A stretch of 64,000 bases of DNA from Odontesthes bonariensis (taxonomy: Eukaryota; Chordata; Actinopteri; Atheriniformes; Atherinopsidae): positions 17,163,822 through 17,227,821 of the forward strand of contig NC_134516.1 of NCBI RefSeq assembly GCF_027942865.1, read 5' to 3'. Positions 1 to 10,337 of the stretch are shown here, piece by piece (within the stretch, counting starts at the first letter, position 1; every line of letters begins with the position of its first letter). The notes under the pieces were generated by a model that was not told the DNA's origin, ran no database searches, and was given only the letters and a program-made list of their open reading frames with translations. The translations under genes and the position numbers were made by a program.

Positions 1-1275
1 AAAAAGGTCTGTCCGCAGCTACTTCTTTTAAGATACATTAGAGTCATTTTTACGACCCGATAAAACTTCCCTCTCTTACCTTTTGAAAGGATCCCCAACA
101 GACAGAAGGAGCGCAGGACCGAAGCGGCTGCCATCGTTGGAAATGTGCGCCAAACTTTTGAAAAGCCGACCTGCGCGGGCAGGCGTGGTGAGGGGCGGAG
201 AGAAAGAATAAAGGCAGCAACGAATAATACCTGATAAAACCTGACAGGGTTTTACTAAAAACACACATGTGCACTTCATTTACTCCATTTTTTTAAAACA
301 AAATTTATTATGAAAATGTTAGTTTACAATCACTGACTCCAAATGGTCCCCGATCCTCATTTTAATGGAACAGCGTATAATATTTATATGTATTACTTTC
401 AATTTCGTTCACGACCGTTAAAGCCGCGTGCGCAACCTGCAAACTGCTTGAGGCGGTTGTGCGCAAGTCACGTGACGAACCACAACGTCTTCATCCAACA
501 CAGACGAGATTAAAATGAATAAATGAGTCAATTAAGAGCGGAGATGATCCTTAAAATAAAATTAAACCACCGTGTTATTGCCGTAAATAAAGCCCGAAGC
601 CTGTTTGAGATTTATTTTTCATTACGATCTGCTGAAAAGTCAGATGTTCACCAAGCAAAAACATAAAGCTGATCCCAAATTTTCAAAGCAATCATAAGAA
701 AAGCAGTTTTTTTTTTTTTTTAAATAAATCCCGCGGAGTTAACTGTGTTTGTTGGCAGGTTTTAAAGAGAAATATATAAAATACATACATGAATGGGTAA
801 ATAGATTACTGACTTGTCATTATCAAACATAATGCACGACGTATTTCATTGTGAGAAATCCCTACACGGCTTCATAAAATAAATTGATAAAATAGCGACA
901 CCTAGTGGTCACATTGTAAAGTTTCAGGTGAGACGCTGTCCCTATCTGCTGTCACTACGTCAATATTAATGTTAGCAGTCTGCAGAATCCCTGAGAGGAA
1001 CAGCCCTGTAAAAAACACACCACTTTTCACATTGAATATGATTTATTTTTTTAAAAAAGTACAAAAAATTGATGTAAAAAAAAGACACATAAAACACAAA
1101 GTGTGAAGATTATGGAAATGTCCACGAGAGGCGAGGAGTGGATGTGTTTCAACGCAATTTCACCAAAAGATTCTCAGGCTTTGGTAAAGTTCAGTTCAAG
1201 TTTTTTTTGTTTTTTAACCACAGTGTGGTGGATTACTGTGGTTTATTTACAAATTAAAAATAATAAAAATCAACA
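1..1275. other. Left-edge intergenic DNA with one possible exon
   Basis: No gene can be supported here. Bases 80-279 on the minus strand are GC-richer than the surroundings and end in a good splice donor (AAAAG then GTAAGAG, exon end at 80), so they could be a 5' exon of a gene lying to the left; the reading frame is not informative. The rest is AT-rich. A poly(A) signal (AATAAA, complement of 1242-1247) lies 29 bases past the stop codon of the next gene and probably ends its transcript. Confidence 0.3.
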
Positions 1276-3703
1276 CTAGTCCAACTGATGTAATGTTGCC
1301 TCGATGGTATCTGGGGCGATGTTTTCTCCGCTCCCCTTAGGAGGTGTTTTGATGGGCTCAATGAGCTCAATGTTCTGATGCGTCACTAAAGGCTCCTCAG
1401 TCCTTCACATAAGACAAAAACAGGTTTTTATTTGCAATGTTTTCATCCCTCAAATAATATTGGGTAATTTAAGTAGCCTGTACAACTAAAAACAAAGAAA
1501 ATGGTTAGACTGACAGGCCTCAGAATGTGTTTGATATGCACAGTGAACATGAGATCAGCCAGGAGCGAAAGCAGGAAAGTTGGAGGATCTCAAGACAGCG
1601 AAGTAAAATTAAACATCAACGTAAGTGAAGAATGACGGAATAAACAGAGCCTTACTTCCGAGGGTCTTTGGTCCCAGTTTCAGGATTCTCATTAGTCTGA
1701 AGCTCCCTGTTACACACGCTGAAAGATTTAATATAAAAACACCAAAGATTTATGGGCTGATTAAGACACAGATGTTACAACAACAAATAAGCTGTTTGAC
1801 AGAAGTACCTTTTCTGAGCTCTTTTTCTGAGCAGGAGAATGATGAGGACCGCAGTGCAAACACAGACCGCCATTATAACAATCAAAGGCCATCCTTTGAA
1901 GAGCAAAAAAATAAATGCTGATGAGATACACACAACAACAATAAAGCAACTGTAGCATTAATGGGAACACTAACATGAGACCATTTCAACATTAACTTAC
2001 TGAAACCTCTGAGCTCAGATCCAGATTCTTCATCCAAACCTGACAAAAGAAACTGGAATCATAAACTGATCATTGATCTCTGAATCTGAGGCTCTGACAG
2101 AGGTTCTCACCCTGAAGAGACGTCCGTTTGAGCTCAGGAATCATCACAAACGCCTCTTTCTGAGGACCAGAGAGCACTCGCGCCGCACATCCAACCTGAG
2201 CGCTGTCGTCATGGAAACCTGACAGCACAGCTGTAGTGTTGACAGTGACTGCACCGTCGGTGTTGTTCACACTGACGGTGTTGTAGTGAGAAACATTGAG
2301 GTGTTGTAGTGAGACAGTCAGAGTTACAGTGGGAGCAGGTCGACCTGTGGCCGAACACGACACGACTGACTCTTCAGGAGAGTCCGACGCTCTGACATGA
2401 AGGAGCGGTTGGTGCAGCTCTGTGGAGACAATGGTCATCATTAACACATTGATACAAAAACAATTTTTTCCCATTTTAACAGTGTCTGTAGAAGGAATGG
2501 ATCATTTGCTACTGGTTAAACAAGTTCCAACTATAATGCTGTCAGGTTCTTACCGAAGACTTGAAGGCAGGTTTCAGCTGTCAGAGCTCCATCAGGAAAG
2601 GTATTGAACATGCAGAGATAACAGCTTTCATCTTCTTCTGTTACATTCCTGATTATGATGGAGTTGTTCTGCAGTTCAGCATCTTTGAATTTAATTTTAT
2701 CTGTGAAGCCGGGATTCACCGTTTGACCAACATACTTGCTGTAGGAAGCCATGTTCTTGTTTTCTTTGGGTAAGATTTTCTGCCACGTGACTTGATGGAC
2801 CTCTTTAGATTCTCTGAGCTGACAGCTGAGATGAGCCTCTCCTCCTACTTCTGCCATCACAGACTCCTGTGTTTGAACCACAGCGGTTACACCTGCAGGA
2901 AATATAGCAACAGAGGTAAGGCCTCAGATAAAGGAGGGTTTGTGCTCTTTCAGTTGATAATATTATAGTTTTAGTGGCCATTTGTCCATAAAAAACAAAT
3001 TAAACTTAAACCAAACAAAATCAAAAGACCACTGATGCACCATGGGGGATGTGGTTTAACGCAGGCAAAAGAAGATGAATGTCCAAAAATGAATTCTTGC
3101 GTTTTCTGATTATTTATTTCAAAACAATAAAACAAACAAAAGAACAAAGAAAACCCGCTGCTCTCTCCTTTTCCCTGGTAAAAAACCATTGGCCCACCCA
3201 GGTGCATGCTGGTACTCCAGGTGCCTACCTACATAAATAGCCTCAGGTGCCCAGTGTGACCCAATTAGCAAAATATTCTAAACAAATAACAAACAAAGAA
3301 TATTAGCAAAAAATCTAAATAAAGCACTGAAATTAATCAAATAAAGTTACTCATAATTAGCAAATTAAATTTACAACTAGAACCAAAGACAAAAACTAAC
3401 TCTACAAATAGCTCCTACAATAGTATATACTATGAAGTAGAAATTTAAACTCACAGCTCAAGTTTGATTCATTCATTCACCCCCTTCAGTTTATACATGT
3501 AATTTTGCAGCATTTTTAACCCCCCCCACAGCTTCAAACATATAATTACAGAACTACAATAAACAACATGTTTGCATTGTCAGAAAATTAAACGATCAAG
3601 TCTGTGTGAAAAGGCCAAAAAACTCATTATGGTGTTGTTTCATCTCACCTTTCAGAAAGAGTCCAAAAGCAAGAAGGCAGAATATAATAACTCCATGAAG
3701 CAT
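1276..3703 (-). CDS. CD200 (OX-2)-like membrane glycoprotein, gene A
   Basis: Seven exons splice in frame to 334 residues: signal 3649-3703, V domain 2554-2892, C2 domain 2111-2419, linker 2001-2039, membrane 1809-1893, tail 1656-1706 and 1276-1402 (all complement, GT-AG). The signal is MLHGVIIFCLLAFGLFLKG. The V exon has the CD200 pattern VTWQK, LQNN, EDESCYLCMFNTFP and a late TCLQVFG cysteine; the C2 exon has SCSATGRPAP, matching the SCSATxRPAP stretch known in CD200. The membrane exon reads WPLIVIMAVCVCTAVLIILL then basic residues. The tail (about 60 residues, ending ATLHQLD) has no tyrosine, so no ITIM, ITAM or NPxY signal is seen. CD200 proteins are surface ligands that restrain myeloid cells through CD200R; that role here is by family only. 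The gene is a mosaic: membrane/tail exons match gene B', ectodomain exons match gene C, with the switch at 2075-2097. Confidence 0.9.
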
Positions 3704-4192
3704 TGTTCCTGCATGTTGTGGATCATAGTGTGGTGAGGTGCAGTTTGAATATGTGCGTCCCTTCGTTCTGATTGGTCCGTCAAGCACCTGACGTTGGAAG
3801 TAGGAGGAAACAGACATGTCTTCATATTGCGTAACAGAACTAAATAAAGCCATTCCTCGTGGGATTACAGTGCAGTTATTATGTACGTATATCATGTATT
3901 TAGTTTACTGATGAGGCATGTACTCTCTATCAGAAGACTTGTGTCTACATTGTTGAAAATGTGTTTTTATTGTGTTTATTGTTTTTTTTTTTGGCTCCCA
4001 TGACTCACATGGAAATTATAAAGTGAGAGCTTTAATTTCACTTTGGAGTGTGACCCGCGGCGCCCTCCAAAGATTTTATCATGAAAAGGAAACGGTGTGG
4101 CTCAGAGTGTTACTAAGCTTTGGTCTTTATACATGTGATTTTAACCTGACAGAAAGCTTTAACACAGGCTGATCCACTGACACAAATGAGGT
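3704..4192. other. Upstream region of gene A ending at a recombination junction
   Basis: This stretch matches 9477-9960 (upstream of gene C) almost base for base up to about 4190, where the sequence switches inside AATGAGG-T-GACGTCCG to the 3' end of the C2 exon of gene B. In the other copies the two halves are not neighbours, so 4190-4193 is a rearrangement junction. No further gene is seen. Confidence 0.6.
3771..3775 (-). promoter_or_regulatory. CCAAT box candidate for gene A
   Basis: ATTGG on the plus strand reads CCAAT toward gene A, 68 bases before its start codon. The same box at the same distance precedes genes C and D, so it is retained in all three copies. No convincing TATA box was seen. 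Confidence 0.35.
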
Positions 4193-5119
4193 GACGTCCG
4201 TTTGAGCTCAGGAATCATCACAAACGCCTCTTTCTGAGGACCACAGAGCACATCCCACCTGAGTGCTGTCGTCACGGAAACCAGACAGCACAGCTGTAGT
4301 GTTGACAGTGACTGTACCGTCGGTGTTGTTCACACTGACGGTGTTGTAGAGAGAAACGTTGAGGTGTTGTAGTGAGACAGTCAGAGTTACAGTGGGAGCA
4401 GGTCGACCTGTGGCCGAACACGACACGACTGACTCTTCAGGAGAGTCCGACGCTCTGACATGAAGGAGCGGTTGGTGCAGCTCTGTGGGAAAAAAACAAA
4501 CACCATCATGAAGATGTGGATACATGTCACTGAGTCAAGAAGTTCAAACTATAATGCTGTCAGGCTCTTACCAAAGATTCTGAGGCAGGTTCTGCCTGTC
4601 AGAGCTCCTCCAGGAAAGGTGCTGAACACACAGAGATAACAGCCCTCATCTTCTTCTGTTACATTCCTGATTGTGATGGAGTTGTTCTGCAGTTCAGCAT
4701 CTTCAAATTCAATTTTATCTCTGAAGCCTGGATTCACTGTTTGACCAAAGTTTTTGTTGGAGGAGGCAACATTCCTCTCTTTATCGGGTAAGATTTTCTG
4801 CCACGTGACTTGAAGGACCTCTTTAGATTCTCTGAGCTGACAGCTGAGATGAGCCTCTCCTCCTACTTCTGCCATCACAGTCTCCTGCGTTTGCACCACA
4901 GCTGCCAAAGCTACATCCAGGAAATGTAACAACAGATACAGTAGATGTATGAAGGATGAATCTCTGTTCTTACACTACTCGAATTTACTTAAAGCAATAG
5001 GGTTTTCTGTTTAGAAGTAGGACAAGTTAGTAATATAAAGTGAGCAATACCGGCCTCTGCTTACCGTTTGGAATGACTCCGCACACAAGCAGAAGACACA
5101 CAAACGTGCCGTGAACCAT
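4193..5119 (-). pseudogene. CD200-like gene B, truncated (ectodomain exons only)
   Basis: Signal exon 5065-5119 (MVHGTFVCLLLVCGVIPNG), V exon 4572-4910 and C2 exon from 4482 downward, all complement. The V exon is the same length as in gene A (339 nt) and keeps VTWQKILP, DEGCYLC and TCLRIFG. Relative to A the C2 exon lacks 11 nt (between two GTGC repeats), which shifts the frame right after VGCA and stops at 4208-4210, giving a predicted 222-residue protein with no membrane segment. The C2 splice donor and all later exons are gone because of the junction at about 4193. It is either a pseudogene or a source of a secreted V-domain protein; since the stop now falls in the last remaining exon, nonsense-mediated decay need not apply. 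Confidence is high for homology, low for function. Confidence 0.75.
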
Positions 5120-5898
5120 TGTCACTCCAAGTGGAAAATCTCAAATCTAACAGCAGATTCCTGTGGGTTTAAATGAGAATGGATAGTTCTCTAGAAATGT
5201 TTCTCAGCTGCTTAAATGAAGGAACATAGATTAAACAGAGCACACTCACCACGCTTGTGTTGTCCAGTTTGGAAAATAGTTTGATAGGAACAAGTTACTT
5301 TCATTTCATGTCAAAAGGGAAATAGAAAAAAAAAAAGGAACCTTTCAACACAGACAATGTGCCAAAAGTACAGTTAGAGTGACATCATTTGGGGTTGACT
5401 GTTCTTTTAAACTAATACACAGACAACTAGAGCAAATATATGTTTAAAATGCCCACTGTAAACACTGGAGCCTGTGAGAAAAGCTATTGGCTTCTTAACT
5501 GACTAAATCTAAAACATCGTAACGGTTTACAGCTGGAGTAGAGACATCCAGGTCTTTTTAAATCCAATAACACAAATCGTTTTCATAAAATCACACGACC
5601 GTAATATTTCTGGAAGCACAAGTTGGTCAAACAGTCCCACCAGCACCACCAAGTGTCAGAATTAAAAGAGACCTAAACGAGATGAAGCATCCACAGGTAA
5701 GGTAGGCAAACCAACGCCAGCTCAGCTTGACCCAAGAAAAAAGGTGAAAATGAAGAAAAGCAAACGTTAAGTCACAAAGGAGAAAAAGAAAGAAAAAAGA
5801 AACTCAACTTTTCTTAAAAATTGGGAAAAGAAACCCCGACACGAGTATCACAATTGTTCATCAGTCTCTGAATCGGAGGCTTTAAAAGAGTTTCTTAC
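5120..5898. other. Upstream region of gene B
   Basis: Unique-looking AT-rich DNA, nearly identical to 11698-12286 plus 13854-14045 upstream of gene B'. It contains, at about 5690-5710, the uninterrupted GGTAGGCA site that carries a hAT element in the other copy. No gene or clear promoter motif seen. Confidence 0.5.
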
Positions 5899-5935
5899 CA
5901 TCAGCAGACGTCCATTTGAGCTCAGGAATCCTCAC
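5899..5935 (-). pseudogene. Orphan 3' end of a CD200-like C2 exon
   Basis: The complement encodes VRIPELKWTSADG followed by a GTAAG donor, which is the last strand of the CD200-like C2 domain (compare IPELKRTS in genes A-D). Nothing upstream continues the domain; it breaks off into unrelated AT-rich sequence. A second copy lies at 14046-14082. It marks a further gene copy lost before the local duplication. Confidence 0.65.
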
Positions 5936-6658
5936 TTTTTAAAAAACTGATCTTAAATCAATAACAGGTACGATCAGACTGAAAACTGCGGGTGGAAGGA
6001 GACACATTTAAAAAAAAAAAAAAATAGTTTCTACATCTATGTAAAAAACAACAATCCTAGATAATAACTGGAGTCTTTGATCAATGAAATTTAATCTTGT
6101 TCACACAGAAAACAAAGTTCACATGGGGAGAAATAAAGTGCAGAGGAATATATTTATGAAATATATTTGTAGTGATCACAGCTAACGAATCGTCTTTTCT
6201 TTTCTCGGCATGTTCTCGTTAGTGTTTCCATCATGGCCCCCGAGTTATACCTATTATATGTTATATACCTGTTATACCCGCAGTTTATTGTGACAAAAGA
6301 GCCCCAGATCCGGTGTTGTCTCCCATCAGAGCGCAAAGCAGTAAAACATCAGGTGCAACACACAGTGTTCTCCAGTTAGCATGTCAGAATATAAAGCCGA
6401 GATCACTTTGAGAAACATTAAGAAAGCACTCGACATTATTCAGTGATACAAAGCAGCTTTTAGTGCTCATGCCGGAGATTTGATTTATCTGATGTTATTC
6501 GGACCCCGACTCAATGGCATGAAAATTATCACACGAAAATTTCATTCTGTCTAAAATATATAAAAGGTAGGACAGAAATTATGGCTAAAAAAAAAAAAGA
6601 AAAAAAAAATAGAGGGGCAAACAATATCAAAAGGGTGTTTTTTTTTTAGACTTCAAAG
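5936..6658. other. Spacer between gene B upstream and gene C
   Basis: AT-rich spacer with poly(A) and poly(T) runs; near-identical to 14083-14809. No gene seen. Confidence 0.4.
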
Positions 6659-7115
6659 CAGGGTGTATACAGGTATAAACAAGTTCAATTTAAGACTTTA
6701 AGACCTTTTAATACCACTTCTAAATGAAATTTAAGACCAAATGTACGATGAAATACCAAGTATTTCCAAGTAAACACACTGACAGTATGGTAAAATGACA
6801 AATGACGGTTGAGTTTAAGAACATCGAGTAAATGTGTGTCATGCGAAAAGATCACAAAAAATTCATCACTGTCCTAAATTAAATTTATTACAATATTTTC
6901 AGAACATTTAAGTCCCATGAACAAATGCTTATAAAATCAAGTAAATATGTTAAAAAAAATAAAATACTGTTCCTTTAGAGCAAAAAGAAAAATTCACAAA
7001 TATTTAAGACCCATGCAATCTGAATTTAAGACAATTTAATACTTTTTAAGGTCTTATTTTCAGGAAAATTGATTTACGACTTTTTATGACTTTTTAAGGA
7101 CCCGCGGCCACCCTG
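6659..7115. mobile_element. Non-autonomous DNA transposon (CAGGGTG termini)
   Basis: A 457-bp element beginning CAGGGTG and ending CACCCTG, flanked by TCAAAG on both sides (6653-6658 and 7116-7121). The inside is a run of AATTTAAGACC / TTTTTAAGGTCTT variants with no ORF. It is a MITE of a family I cannot assign. The same element, at the same site, is present in the second duplicated unit (14810-16257), so it inserted before the duplication. Its right end supplies the last codons and stop of gene C. Confidence 0.7.
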
Positions 7116-9476
7116 TCAAAGTGTTGGAAAAGATTTTTACTAGTACTGGATCGAGTGGCATTAACAATTCTGCCAGCTTCAGCACAGTCTTTAAACAGTC
7201 TTTTTGGTTTTGACAGTGGTTGTTTTGGGTGGTTGTTTTTTGGACTGTCAGTGGCCGGTGTCCGTCGTCTGATCTCAGTCTCGTCGTCCGAGTCCTGCTT
7301 CCTTGAAGGTGTTACGCTCCTTAAGATAAAAACAAGAGATAATTCTCACTGTCAGTATTATACACACTTCGAGGACTAAATTTCTCCAGTTATGAAAAGT
7401 TCTTACTCATGTGCGTCTTTGGTTGACTTCTGGGGCCTTTTGTTCCGCTCCCTGAGAGACAGAAGAATTTTAAGGAGTTATGGTCAGTGCTACACGAGCA
7501 TTTATCAGCTGTGTACGGCTTTTGTGTTCTTCGAGGCAAAGTCAATAAAACCGCTCAAATATTAAGGGCATCACACAAACATTACAATGACTCGTGTAAT
7601 GAGTAGAAAGGCAAAGTTACCTCTTGCTCTTCAGTTTCCGCTGCACGAAGAGGAGTGCAGCGGCAGCAACACAACAGGCCAGCACACAGCACACCACAGG
7701 GACAATGAGCCAAGCGGAATCTAAGAGAAAACGGAGGAAATTATGACAAGGCTCAGGGATTCACAAATGCAAACACAACTCATCAAAACACAGGAAGATG
7801 CACTTACTAAATTTGCTGTCAACTAAAACATGAGAATCACAAAGTGACCACAGATCTCTGAATCTGAGGCTCTGACAGAGGTTCTCACCCTGAAGAGACG
7901 TCCGTTTGAGCTCAGGAATCATCACAAACGCCTCTTTCTGAGGACCAGAGAGCACTCGCGCCGCACATCCAACCTGAGCGCTGTCGTCATGGAAACCTGA
8001 CAGCACAGCTGTAGTGTTGACAGTGACTGCACCGTTGGTGTTGTTCACACTGACGGTGTTGTAGTGAGAAACATTGAGGTGTTGTAGTGAGACAGTCAGA
8101 GTTACAGTGGGAGCAGGTCGACCTGTGGCCGAACACGACACGACTGACTCTTCAGGAGAGTTCGACGCTCTGACATGAAGGAGCGGTTGGTGCAGCTCTG
8201 TGGAGACAATGGTCATCATTAACACATTGATACAAAAACAATTTTTTCCCATTTTAACAGTGTCTGTAGAAGGAATGGATCATTTGCTACTGGTTAAACA
8301 AGTTCAAACTATAATGCTGTCAGGTTCTTACCGAAGACTTGAAGGCAGGTTTCAGCTGTCAGAGCTCCATCAGGAAAGGTATTGAACATGCAGAGATAAC
8401 AGCTTTCATCTTCTTCTGTTACATTCCTGATTATGATGGAGTTGTTCTGCAGTTCAGCATCTTTAAATTTAATTTTATCTGTGAAGCCGGGATTCACCGT
8501 TTGACCAACATACTTGCTGTAGGAAGCCATGTTCTTGTTTTCTTTGGGTAAGATTTTCTGCCACGTGACTTGATGGACCTCTTTAGATTCTCTGAGCTGA
8601 CAGCTGAGATGAGCCTCTCCTCCTACTTCTGCCATCACAGACTCCTGCGTTTGCACCACAGCTGTTACACCTGCAGGAAATATAGCAACAGAGGCCTCAG
8701 CTAAAGGAGGGTTTGTGCTCTTTCAGTTGATAATATTATAGTTTTAGTGGCCATTTGTCCATAAAAAACAAATTAAACTTAAACCAAACAAAATCAAAAG
8801 ACCACTGATGCACCATGGGGGATGTGGTTTAACGCAGGCAAAAGAAGATGAATGTCCAAAAATGAATTCTTGCGTTTTCTGATTATTTATTTCAAAACAA
8901 TAAAACAAACAAAAGAACAAAGAAAACCCGCTGCTCTCTCCTTTTCCCTGGTAAAAAACCATTGGCCCACCCAGGTGCATGCTGGTACTCCAGGTGCCTA
9001 CCTACATAAATAGCCTCAGGTGCCCAGTGTGACCCAATTAGCAAAATATTCTAAACAAATAACAAACAAAGAATATTAGCAAAAAATCTAAATAAAGCAC
9101 TGAAATTAATCAAATAAAGTTACTCATAATTAGCAAATTAAATTTACAACTAGAACCAAAGACAAAAACTAACTCTACAAATAGCTCCTACAATAGTATA
9201 TTCTATGAAGTAGAAATTTAAACTCACAGCTCAAGTTTGATTCATTCATTCACCCCCTTCAGTTTATACATGTAACTTTGCAGCATTTTTAACCCCCCCC
9301 ACAGCTTCAAACATATAATTACAGAACTACAATAAACAACATGTTTGCATTGTCAGAAAATTAAACGATCAAGTCTGTGTGAAAAGGCCAAAAAACTCAT
9401 TATGGTGTTGTTTCATCTCACCTTTCAGAAAGAGTCCAAAAGCAAGAAGGCAGAATATAATAACTCCATGAAGCAT
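7094..9476 (-). CDS. CD200 (OX-2)-like membrane glycoprotein, gene C
   Basis: Six exons splice in frame to 357 residues: signal 9422-9476, V 8332-8670, C2 7889-8197, membrane 7621-7720, tail 7407-7451 and 7094-7319 (all complement). Signal, V and C2 are almost identical to gene A. The membrane exon is different: DSAWLIVPVVCCVLACC, then alanine-rich and LFVQRKLKSKR; it follows the C2 exon directly with no linker exon. The tail is about 90 residues, strongly basic, rich in K, R, P and S, without tyrosine. The stop codon (7094-7096) and the six codons before it (RVAAGP) lie inside the terminal repeat of the MITE at 6659-7115, so the protein end is transposon-derived. Role as a CD200-type ligand is by family; the tail has no recognised motif. 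Confidence 0.88.
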
Positions 9477-9543
9477 TGTTCCTGCATGTTGTGGATCATA
9501 GTGTGGTGAGGTGCAGTTTGAATATGTGCGTCCCTTCGTTCTG

Positions 9544-9548
9544 ATTGG
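9544..9548 (-). promoter_or_regulatory. CCAAT box candidate for gene C
   Basis: ATTGG on the plus strand, 68 bases upstream of the gene C start codon, in sequence shared with genes A and D. Confidence 0.35.
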
Positions 9549-9961
9549 TCCGTCAAGCACCTGACGTTGGAAGTAGGAGGAAACAGACATGTCTTCATAT
9601 TGCGTAACAGAACTAAATAAAGCCACTCCTCATGGGATTACAGTGCAGTTATTATGTACGTATATCATGTATTTAGTTTACTGATGAGGCATGTACTCTC
9701 TATCAGAAGACTTGTGTCTACATTGTTGAAAATGTGTTTTTATTGTGTTTATAGGTTTTTTTTGGCTCCCATGACTCACATGGAAATTATAAAGTGAGAG
9801 CTTTAATTTCACTTTGGAGTGTGACCCGCGGCGCCCTCCAAAGATTTTATCATGAAAAGGAAACTGTGTGGCTCAGAGTGTTACTAAGCTTTGGTCTTTA
9901 TACATGTGATTTTAACCTGACAGAAAGCTTTAACACAGGCTGATCCACTGACACAAATGAG

Positions 9962-10068
9962 GGTAACAGCTATGACATCTTTGGACTCACTCAGCTGAAA
10001 CTGCAGGACGGCCTGGTCTCCCAGCGCTGCCACCACTGTCCGCTGCGTTTGGATCGCAGACGCCACAC
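9962..10068 (-). pseudogene. 5' fragment of a divergent CD200-like V exon
   Basis: The complement starts with a good acceptor (CTCTGCACAG) and encodes GVASAIQTQRTVVAALGDQ, continuing through QLSESKDVIAVT, the first half of a V domain like VQTQESVMAEVGGEAHLSCQ in gene A, then breaks off before the WQK motif. The usual B-strand cysteine position is a phenylalanine or glutamine. About 15 bases of the same fragment remain at 18660-18674 beside gene D. It is a relic of a third paralogue cut by the unit boundary. Confidence 0.7.
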
Positions 10069-10079
10069 CTGTGCAGAGT

Positions 10080-10335
10080 GCAGGGGTGTTTCAGCTTCCA
10101 GTCAGTCTGGAGGATCTGGCTGGGGGGAGTGATGGGAGAGAGTTTAGTTTCTTGACAGCTTCATGTATGAAGCTGTTCCTGAGTCTGGCAGTGCGGCAAC
10201 GGAGGCTTCTGTATCTTCTTCCAGAGGGAAGGAGGCTGAACAGTCCGTGTGCAGGGTGACTGGTGTCGTTCGCAATTGAGATTGCTTTCCGGGTGAGGCA
10301 GGTGGTGTATGTGTCTTGCAGGGAGGGGAGTGGGA
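10080..10335 (+). repeat. Interspersed repeat fragment inserted at the tail of gene B'
   Basis: The stretch around GAAGCTGTTCCTGAGTCTGG and AGGAGGCTGAACAG is a text I know as recurring in many teleost genomes (probably non-LTR derived; family not assigned). It has replaced the second half of the first tail exon of gene B' and everything beyond it. Confidence 0.5.
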
Positions 10336-10337
10336 GT

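Noticed and set aside
1276-9476. Signalling motifs in the CD200-like tails
   Set aside because: Both tail types contain no tyrosine, so ITIM, ITAM and CD200R-like NPxY are excluded.
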